Notes under the pieces: generated by a model
What the model saw: only the letters and a program-made list of their open reading frames with translations
The model's database searches: none
Told to the model about the DNA's origin: nothing
Shown: piece by piece, positions 55,924 to 64,000 of the stretch
Layout: each line of letters begins with the position of its first letter
How positions within the stretch are numbered: position 1 is the first letter of the stretch
Made by a program: the position numbers and the translations under genes
NCBI GenBank assembly: GCA_037127255.1
Contig: JBANSL010000020.1
Coordinates: forward strand, 52,365,098-52,429,097
Origin: Persicaria tinctoria
Taxonomy: Eukaryota; Streptophyta; Magnoliopsida; Caryophyllales; Polygonaceae
DNA length: 64,000 nt
Direction: 5' to 3'

Positions 55924-58881
55924 TTATAAATAGATAAACCAACATAAAACAGTTGGGCAGTCATCATCATCGGAGTCTTCCTCAGTCGTCGAATCTTCTA
56001 TAAATTCATCTTCTTCAACTTCTACTATCTCCTTCCCCTTCCCCTTGCCGGGCAGTTTGACCTTGTAATTCCTCTTATCATGGTAAGCCATATTCCCACA
56101 TCTACCACACTTCCTCAAGGTCGACTTATAAGTTTTCTCGGTCGCTTTCTCTAGTGCACCCTTCAGCCGGTGTCCTTTGTTCTTCGCTTGGGGTGGGGGT
56201 TCAACAGTGACTACGTCGGGAGGCTTGACCCCAACATACTTCTCAACATATGCAGCTTTGTCGGGTACAACAAATGCGGATTCAGAGAGCTTCTCCATGT
56301 AATGTGGCTTCCTGGCCTCAAGCATTTGGAGAAAATCCTTTATGAGATCTGTATCATCCTCAACAAGCCCAACAGTAGAGTATATGCTACCCCACAACTT
56401 GTTGACAAGAAGCTTTCTTGCCTCCATCGCGGCTGATTGTTTGAGTACTTCATCCCCAACAAACACACTTGCCAATGTTCTGGCTTGTTTTGTCCACCTT
56501 GCTTTCACCATCGCATCCGGTATGGTTTTAAAACCCATGAACTTGTATGTTGCGAAAACATGTTCGCAAGGGATACCAATACGGTGGAAGGTATTGCATC
56601 TACAAGTGGAAATTTGGCTTACCGCATCATATGTTACTTCAAAAGTATCAACATCGTCCTCCTTCACCACATGTGTTTTCCCTTGTCCAGCCACTACCTC
56701 ACTGATGACATTGCAATAGGTTACCGACTCAGAAATCTCTTTCTGGACCTTATCAAACACCTTCAACGTATACACAGAAGCTGCGTGTCTCTCAATTCGC
56801 AGACGCGTCTCATACCTTGGAACAAAAGTATCGGTCTCCATGTCCAGCTTAGCTTGAGCATGTCTCTGAGCATCCATAGCACCGTCGAAATGCATCATCA
56901 ATTCTACAAGGCTAAAATGTCTGCTAGAATAGCGACCGAAGAAACTATTTGCTGACTCGGATATGGAAGTTGTTCGGGTCAACCCGCCCATCGGTACTTC
57001 TCTGAAGTAATCTGTGATCCAATTGGATCTCAACTTATACATAAGGGTAAGCCAACTATTTTTCTCTAGTGAGAACTCCAGTATTATTGCATTCCACATC
57101 TGCTCGAATTCATCAACTGTTATCTCGTAGCTCCACACACATTTGTTGATCTGTATCCGAAACTCCTTAAGACGATAAATCTCTTTTGGTACCTGTTTAT
57201 TAGAATCAAACTTCATAACATCAGATACAACGTCATAAATTTATTTGCACACGTAAATCAACTACAATATAATCTTTTCAGAATATTGCTCGATTGTATC
57301 GCTATTCACCAATACTATATAATAATACATAGATAAGATCGCATAATTTAGCGATACCATCGAATAACCCGCATTCGATTTGTACGTTGCCTACAACAAA
57401 TTAGTAAGTTTTGGTCAGACTAAGTAAAACAACTGGAAAATACGAATATAAATACTATGTAACAAGATCATAAGTGAACTTGAAGATTATGAAATGTACA
57501 CCAATGTATATACTTGCATACGGTTGAATAAGTAGATAGTAAGCCTGAATAATAACTCGTAAAAACCTGTGATGTTACTGCATAATCCTCTACCTAATAT
57601 ATTGACAGTTGAAACAGCATGTTCAACACAAATGGTTTGTAAAAAATATATAGTAGGTATGAAATTTTACCTCCTTCGGAACCTTCATCATGATATGCCA
57701 CATACAAAAACGATGACGCGTGTTCGGAAACACAACGGTTATGACCTCCCTCAATGATGGATCGTGGTCCGTTACAATCACCATCGGATCCTTGCACATT
57801 GCTGATTGGAACTTATCGAGTAGCCACTTGTATGAGGGCTTGTCCTCGTGCAATAATAATCCAGCCCCAAATATGACTGATTTTCGGTTATTGTCCGAAC
57901 CGGTAAACGGTGCAAAAACCATACTATACCTATACAATCCACAACCATATCGTTAGATAATGATAACCAACAAATGTGAAGAGTGAAATTGAACATCATT
58001 ATACATCTAGGGGTGGGGGATATCCACTTACTTGTTTGTTCGGTACGTTGCGTCGAATGACACGACATCACCAAATGCAGCGTAATTTGCCCTCGCGATG
58101 GGATCGCACCAGAATAACATAACAAGCTGATTTTTTTCATTTACAGCATGGTCAAAGAAGAATGCAGATGATGCTTGTTTCTTCAGCATGAACCGGTCGA
58201 TAATCATTTGCGCATCAGCTCCAGATATATACACCATTACGTCACGCTTGAAATTCTTCAAATCTTGAATCATTGGCCCTCCATGAATAGATCCCTGCCT
58301 TGCTTCCTTCATTAGCCGATGGGTCATAGTCGGACCCAAATTTACCTTAGCACAATTAATCATGAAACGTTGGTGGCTGAAATCTAACTTTCGATGAGCC
58401 TTTAGAAACTGATTAGATCCCTCTTGCAACAAGGTGTGGTTATGACGATCCTCCATACCGGTTATTTCATAACCATCCAACCCTTTAAACTTTAGATATA
58501 TATGAGCAGTGCATCCAACCCGGCAAGATAGTCGTTTATGTTTTCCTTTGGCGTTTTTTGATTCACAATATCCTTGCCTATTGCACCACATGTAACGATG
58601 CATAAAAGTCCCATCAACCACCCGTGATGCACCCTTTTTAGTGTCAAACCCAACTATGGCACCATACTTTCGGTAAAACGCAATCCCCGCCTCAACAGTT
58701 GGAAACCGCTTTCCAAGCGATGGTGATACTGATTCGTCACAAGTAGGCAACCAATATTTCTGTATGAGCAGTGCATCCAACCCGGCTAGATAATCGTCAA
58801 CTGTTGCTTGCTCAAACAAAAATTCCATAGCATCTACCTCGTCATTCGCATCAACATCCCAATCGCATCCATTTTCAAAAT
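55924..58881 (-). CDS. MULE/FAR1-related transposase (mudrA-like), three visible exons
   Basis: Exons on the minus strand: 58881-58032, 57929-57671 and 57192-55924, introns GT-AG, phases consistent, 792 codons including the stop, no break. Order: FAR1-type DNA-binding region (TVEAGIAFYRKYGAIVGFDT ... RLSCRVGCTAHIYLKF), MULE transposase core, SWIM zinc finger (CRCNTFHRIGIPCEH) and a C-terminal zinc knuckle CGRCGNMAYHDKRNY whose last Cys is Tyr. The DDE residues are visible: Asp in FDATYRTNK, Asp in VTDHDPSL, and Glu in TSISESANSF. Such proteins are transposases or domesticated FAR1-related nuclear factors. The first coding exon lies upstream of 58881 and is not resolved; an internal Met at 58828 is another possible start. 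The gene is convergent with the Ulp1-like gene. Kaonashi-type MULEs in other plants combine these two genes. Confidence 0.87.
57193..57670 (-). other. Intron 2 of the transposase gene
   Basis: Donor GTAAAATTTC after the KVPKE codons, acceptor ATAAACAG before VPKEIYRL, 478 bp. Confidence 0.85.
57930..58031 (-). other. Intron 1 of the transposase gene
   Basis: Donor GTAAGTGG and acceptor TTGTATAG, 102 bp, phase 2, splitting the Lys codon after TYRTN. Confidence 0.87.
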
Positions 58882-59702
58882 CTATATCAATCAGAATAAA
58901 TAAATGTAATTGCAACTGTGTATACAACACATATTGAATAAAAATATGCAAACCGACAGCGACAAACCATATTATACAAATGAATAATGCGCAATAAGTA
59001 ATCGAATAAAAACACAATCTCAATATTTGAATGAGCACCCAAATTCAGTAATTGATTATACATACACTAATAACTCATCAGAAACAACCTATACTAATTG
59101 AAATCAAACACAACATAATTGATTATTGCCCTATAACATCTACAACCTCATTTGACTCGATTCCTTGTACTCGGATAAACTATGCTTATAATGAACCCTC
59201 CTTGGTCGTACACCTCGAGTACAAACGAAACTAATTAAGTACAAACGAAACTAATTAAATGAAAATACATGCATCCATTGAATTGCACGCTTTCTCGACC
59301 GTAGATGAACACAACGTCGCGCTTCTCTTCCTCTACTCAACGATCGACCAGGAACATGAATTTGATCTAAACTCTGTAACTTCAATTACAATAACGTACT
59401 AACTAGTTTTTAGGAAATTATGGATTACAAAATCTTCCCAAATCAAATTATGCTATCAATTAGGGTTTTTTCTTTTAAAAAAATTGCAAACGTGGCCCAC
59501 TTTCCAGAATTTGGATCTCAACTCCCATTCATGTTAAGCACGCGCCCGTGAGGAGAAAGTGAGGCAATTCCATCAAGTGGGACCCACTGTTTTTAATTAT
59601 AAAAAAAAAAGTGTAATTTTCTTTGCCATCCATTTTTATAAATCAACGCTCAGGATGTGTTCACATGTTACTTAATAAGGCTTGAGTACATATGATCTTC
59701 TC

Positions 59703-59733
<31 letters not shown>

Positions 59734-60316
59734 GTATGTATATATATACACACACACATTGCCACTTTTTATTTACAAATTATGCACAAAGATTGATCAT
59801 TTCAAAGGCACTCCTTGGCTCTCTTAGTAATTAACATACATGAACATGATCATTTATATTGTAAATCATAAAGAATGCATGAAATGCATGGTACAACCAC
59901 TCAATTCTGACTAGATTTGCTTTAATATTGATCTAATATTGTAACTGTAAGCATGTATAATTGCCTTTTGCAAACACATAATGAAATGCAAAGGGCATTT
60001 AATCCCTTTTTTTTAGTGCATTTCGATTGGACTCAACAACTTTATATCTTGATCGGGTATCGTGTGATCCATTTAAAGTTGACTCTCCCACTCACAAGTG
60101 ACTCAATGTTTCTAAGATGATTCAAACTCCAAACCTATTGACATGAGATTTATCCCTATAACCACGTACTACTCCAACTTGAAAAGAGTCGATTTTTTTT
60201 ACGGTAGGCAAGAAGCAAATCGACAAAGCGATTTTAAAGGCATCTAAAAGATGGCTTGATAAACCCTATGAAGAGAATCGTCAATAAAAAGAAAAAAAAA
60301 ATTACAATTACTTGAA
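58882..60316. other. Upstream region of the transposase gene and non-coding DNA
   Basis: An acceptor-like TTGATATAG ends just before 58881, so a first coding exon is expected somewhere between 58882 and about 59340, but I could not fix it. From 59400 the DNA is AT-rich, with a TA/TG/CA microsatellite at 59702-59757. A segment at 59918-59966 recurs at 63391-63435. No terminal inverted repeats were recognised for the MULE unit. Confidence 0.4.
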
Positions 60317-62068
60317 TCTATATATAACCTTAATTTAGAAGAATTTGCTTACGTGTCAGTCTTAGAGGAGTTTTAGGAATATTGACCAATTACGTTTTTT
60401 TCCTTGATTTTTTTATTTCTCCTTTTTTCTATTAATTTTTTTTAATCCTTCATTCTCTTTTATTCTTAACATATTTACTAACAATCGATATATAACCTTA
60501 ATTTAGAAGACTTTGCTTACGTGTCAATCTTAGAGGAGTTTTAGGAATATTGACCAATTATGTTTTTTTCCTTGATTTTTTTTATTTCTCCTTTTTTCCA
60601 TTAATTTTTTTTTAATCCTCCATTCTCTTTTATTTTTAACATATTTACTAACAATTGAGCTTAATTCAAAACATTGAATTCAATCTAATATAACCATTAG
60701 GCTTAACTCATATTTATGTACTAACTATCTATATATAACCTTAATTTAGAAGAATTTGCGTACGTGTCAATCTTAGAGGAGTTTTAGGAATATTGACCAA
60801 TTATGTTTTTTTCCTTGATTTTTTTTATTTCTCCTTTTTTCCATTAATTTTTTTTAATCCTCCATTCTCTTTTATTTTTAACATATTTACTAACAATTGA
60901 GCTTAATTCAAAACATTGAATTCAATCTAATATAACCATTAGGCTTAACTCATATTTATGTACTAACTATTGAGCTTAATTCAAAACATTGAATATAATT
61001 ATTAGTTGTGACACATCTATATATCTATATATTACCTTAATTTAGAAGACTTTGCTTACATGTCAATCTTAGAGGAGTTTTAGGAATATTGAGCAATTAT
61101 GTTTTTTCCTTGATTTTTTTATTTCTCCTTTTTCCATTAATTTTTTTTAATCCTCCATTCTCTTTTATTCTTAACATATTTATTAACAATCTATATCTAT
61201 ATATCTATATCTATATATAACCTTAATTCAGAAGACTTTGCTTACGTGTCAATCTTAGAGGAGTTTTAGGAATATTGACCAATTATGTTTTTTTCTTGAT
61301 TTTTTTATTTCTCCTTTTCTCCTTTTTTCCATTAATTTTTTTTAATCCTCCATTCTCTTTTATTCTTAACATATTTACTAACAATCTATATCTATATATC
61401 TATATATAACCTTAATTTAGAAGACTTTGCTTACATGTCAATGTTAGAGGAGTTTTAGGAATATTGACCAATTATGTTTTTTCCTTCATTTTTTTATTTC
61501 TCCTTTTTTCCATTAATTTTTTTTAATCCTCCATTCTCTTTTATTCTTAACATATTTACTAACAATCTATATATAACCTTAATTTAGAAGACTTTGCTTA
61601 CATGTCAATCTTAGAGGAGTTTTAGGAATATTGACCAATTATGTTTTTTTCCTTGATTTTTTTATTTCTCCTTTTTTCCATTAATTTTTTTTAATCCTCC
61701 ATTCTCTTTTATTCTTAACATATTTACTAACAATCTATATATAACCTTAATTTAGAAGACTTTGCTTACATGTCAATCATAGAGGAGTTTTAGGAATATT
61801 GACCAATTATGTTTTTTCCTTCATTTTTTTATTTCTCCTTTTTTCCATTAATTTTTTTTAATCCTCCATTCTCTTTTATTCTTAACATATTTACTAACAA
61901 TCTATATATAACCTTAATTTAGAAGACTTTGCTTACATTTCAATCTTAGAGGAGTTTTAGGAATATTGACCAATTATGTATTTTTCCTTGATTTTTTTAT
62001 TTCTCCTTTTTTCCATTAATTTTTTTTAATCCTCCATTCTCTTTTATTCTTAACATATTTACTAACAA
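60317..62068. repeat. Tandem array of the Helitron 5' module, about nine copies
   Basis: Copies start near 60317, 60486, 60728, 61022, 61210, 61399, 61566, 61734 and 61901. Basic period is about 167-169 bp, with longer units where an extra ttgagcttaattcaaaacat segment or TCTATA extension is present. Each unit opens with (tc)tatatataaccttaattt and contains ttagaggagttttaggaata. Confidence 0.93.
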
Positions 62069-62453
62069 TTGGGCTTAATTCAAAACATTGAATTCAATCT
62101 AATATAACCATTAGGCTTAACTCATATTTATGTACTAACTATTGAGCTTAATTCAAAACATTGAATATAATTATCAGTTGTGACACATCACATTTTAATG
62201 CATGATTCAGATTTCAAAATTTCTAAAAAAGTTACAATGATATTGATAGTATTATTACTGGGTGATTTAAAATATCTACATTTATGTATTATACTTTAGA
62301 TGAGATATAAAAAAAATTATTTTAGAATTATAAGATACATTTATGGTAAAGTTTTTTTTATCTTAACTTTTATTAGTATTTTATAATATATTTATATATA
62401 TTATTAATATTTTAGTTTTAAAAAACCGCGTCATGGCGCGGGAATTGTACTAG
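60317..62453 (+). mobile_element. Helitron with amplified 5' end, 2,137 bp
   Basis: Begins TCTATATATAACC after an A (60316) and ends CTAG at 62450-62453 before a T, with the hairpin CCGCGTCATGGCGCGG at about 62426-62441 just upstream. These are Helitron termini. The interior is mostly a tandem array that repeats the 5' terminal sequence. No Rep/helicase gene. Confidence 0.88.
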
Positions 62454-62564
62454 TTTATATTTAAAATGTCTAAAAATTAGAGCTGAAAAAGAGTCGATAT
62501 TGACCCAATTGTTATTAATGAGCTAAAATAAAGCAGATACAAAACAGATACATCTATATATACA

Positions 62565-62704
62565 TATATGGCTACAACATGGCCAATACGACGAAAGTGA
62601 ACCATATATTGGAAGATCGTAAATTCTATCCTCTTCTTGAAGAAGGTCGACTTGGCTTGCGAGTGTAGTTGAACCAAACATAGGACGCAAGGATTGCGAG
62701 AACC
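62565..62704 (-). pseudogene. Third receptor-like protein fragment (C-terminal end)
   Basis: The minus strand reads SYVWFNYTR then ends shortly after, matching the transmembrane/tail region of the gene at 22061 (SYVWFNYTCKGS). Plus-strand words gtgtagttgaaccaaacata and gacgaaagtgaaccat are shared with 22030-22205. It is cut at 62704 by copia gag sequence. Confidence 0.75.
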
Positions 62705-63007
62705 CGACCCAAATGACCCGTCTGACAGGTCTAACCCTCATCCACCTTTGCAAATCTATCCCATTCTCAGTGGGTCTTAAGCAACTACCATTAATAAACC
62801 AGAGCTTAAATTTTGCTCCCAGAGCCATGGTTATTCCTCTACTCCATGTCATAAAATTAGTGTCATCACAGAGCACAACAACTAGTTGAGACCCTGGATG
62901 GTCTGCTCTGAGTTAGAGAGAAATAAGGGATCATTCAAGTTACCTTGGTTGTTTCCATCATTAGATCCTCCTCCAGGTGTTTGATTAATGCTACCAAGAT
63001 TGAACAT
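62705..63007 (-). pseudogene. Copia gag N-terminal fragment
   Basis: Starts at 63007 (MFNLGSINQTPGGGSNDGNN) and, after a small frameshift, reads DDTNFMTWSRGITMALGAKF and LWFINGSCLRPTENG, the N-terminal domain of Ty1/copia gag polyproteins. Primer-binding-like TGGTATTAGAGC (minus strand) is at 63046-63057. The gag is truncated at 62704 where it joins the receptor-like fragment. Confidence 0.85.
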
Positions 63008-63045
63008 CTTTCCCTTCTGCTATTTCGTAACGACATGAGCCTTAA

Positions 63046-63057
63046 GCTCTAATACCA
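63046..63057 (-). other. Primer-binding site of the copia fragment
   Basis: TGGTATTAGAGC, one base different from the canonical copia site. Confidence 0.75.
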
Positions 63058-63340
63058 TATGAAGAACGGAAGATTCACAGCTACTACACTGCACAGAGAA
63101 ATGATCTATCAAATAGCAAGCAAAAGGAGTCACAATCACTGTTTGATTGTTGCTGATGGAGGAGAGTTTTGCCTAAAGTGGCCAGCAACTAGCTCTGCTG
63201 CTTCACCAATCTCAAAACCCTACCAATCTGAGAGGTGACAAGTTACCTTATATAGGACCACCAGATCACGTGAGTATCATGCCCTATAAGGTTTGTTACA
63301 TACCAGCAAAAAAGACAAAAGAAATTACAGGCAATATGGT
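63058..63340 (-). repeat. Probable LTR of the copia fragment
   Basis: Minus strand contains TATATAAGG (about 63250) and lies directly upstream of the primer-binding site. The outer edge is not resolved; TGTAACAAACC ending at 63300 is one candidate. Confidence 0.45.
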
Positions 63341-63435
63341 TTATGATCATAAATGAAGCATAAATGAAAATGCAATTAACATGAGAGGATAATTGCTTTA
63401 ATATTTATCTAATATTGTATAAGCATGTATAATTG

Positions 63436-64000
63436 CACTACGCCAGATGGCCTTTCGGGCGACGGACCGAAGTCGTCGCCTGAAAGGTGTTTTTCGCCCT
63501 CTGACAACTCAGGCGACGAACTTCCGTCGCCTGAGTTGTGGTCGGGTGACTTTCATCCTTCCAACATTCAGTCGACGACCATCTGTATGTTCGTCGGCGG
63601 AGTTAACTCAGGCGACGGAAAAAGTGTTCGTCGACTGATGATGTTGTCAGAGGCCAAGGGCCATCCAGGCCCGCCCATTAAGACTCAGGCGACGAGTTTA
63701 GTGTCATAAGTTCGTCGCCTGAGTCGGTCCATAGGGCTATGAAAGCATCCAGGCGACATACTTTTTTCTTTATGTGTCGTCGCCTAGATAGTTTTAGGAG
63801 ACGGACATAGAATTATTTTGTCTCCTGAGTGTAGTCTAAGGATGCATTCTCAGTTGTATGTCCGTAGCTGGAGTGTTCAGGAGACGAAATTTAATACAAG
63901 TCCATCGCCTGAATAGGTTTAATTTTTTTTTTTTTTAGTAATAAGACGATGTAAGGTTGTTTGTTCGTCGCCTGAATTGTTTTGATTTTAAAAAAATAAA
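63436..64000 (+). mobile_element. Left end of a CACTA transposon, running off the window
   Basis: Begins CACTACGCCAGATGG and is packed with direct and inverted repeats of (C)AGGCGACGA/TCGTCGCCTGA, the subterminal repeats of CACTA elements. No coding region before the window ends. Confidence 0.85.

Noticed and set aside
60317..62068. Centromeric-type satellite array (period ~167 bp)
   Set aside because: The array lies between Helitron 5' and 3' ends and each unit starts with the Helitron 5' sequence, so it is primarily an element-internal array.
60317..62068. CRISPR array
   Set aside because: Units are directly adjacent with no unique spacers, and the DNA is eukaryotic.

Overview
The window is eukaryotic plant nuclear DNA, most likely from a eudicot. 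The evidence is GT-AG introns, plant-type Ty1/copia, Ty3/gypsy, LINE, hAT, CACTA, Helitron and MULE elements, a type-4 plant metallothionein and a plant receptor-like-protein gene. It is a gene-poor, heavily nested transposon region. I see one clearly intact host gene, the metallothionein at 41945-42345, and one intact-looking transposase gene of the MULE/FAR1 type at 55924-58881 (-). Almost everything else is transposon or broken gene. All assignments are by reading; no database search was run.

Layout. 1-0.83 kb: AT-rich, three short palindromes. 0.83-3.4 kb (-): remnant of a plant reverse-transcriptase-associated gene split by a 1,530-bp hAT element with an exact 8-bp target duplication. 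3.4-17.4 kb: a four-layer nest. A transposon-protein gene lying between two ~280-bp inverted repeats is split by a copia element (4403-15806). That copia element is split by a gag-only gypsy element (6494-12807) and a 913-bp TG...CA element (14074-14986), and the left LTR of the gag-only element carries a Helitron (7781-9329). 17.4-18.7 kb: LTR-like DNA with a 197-bp hAT MITE. 18.76-21.95 kb: 5'-truncated LINE. 22.06-29.36 kb (-): a leucine-rich-repeat receptor-like-protein gene split in its first exon by a young gypsy chromovirus (23675-29140).

29.4-34.8 kb: an inverted-repeat element, a LINE fragment, exon-like debris and a CACTA right end. 34.84-40.0 kb: a second, degenerate copia element with a MITE in it. 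40.2-41.2 kb (-): a second receptor-like-protein relic with a MITE. 41.8-42.6 kb: the metallothionein gene with a seed/ABA-type promoter and a long hairpin downstream. 42.8-47.5 kb (-): a near-full-length LINE. 47.8-50.4 kb: hAT MITE, two SINE-like copies, CACTA left end. 50.6-59.3 kb: a MULE-type unit holding a Ulp1-protease-like gene (+) convergent with a FAR1/mudrA-type transposase (-). 60.3-62.45 kb: a Helitron whose 5' end is amplified about nine times. 62.5-63.4 kb: a third receptor-like-protein fragment fused to a copia gag fragment. 63.436 kb to the end: the left end of another CACTA element.

Insertion boundaries were set by target-site duplications where these could be read: CCTGACTA, CTCCC, ATGAT, AGTTG, ACTAAGAG, AAGGAGCGCA, GTAAC, TGATT, CTTGTGAG and GGCACAAC. 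LTR divergence (about 1% for the gypsy element in the receptor gene, 3% for the second copia, 5% for the first copia) gives a relative order of insertion.
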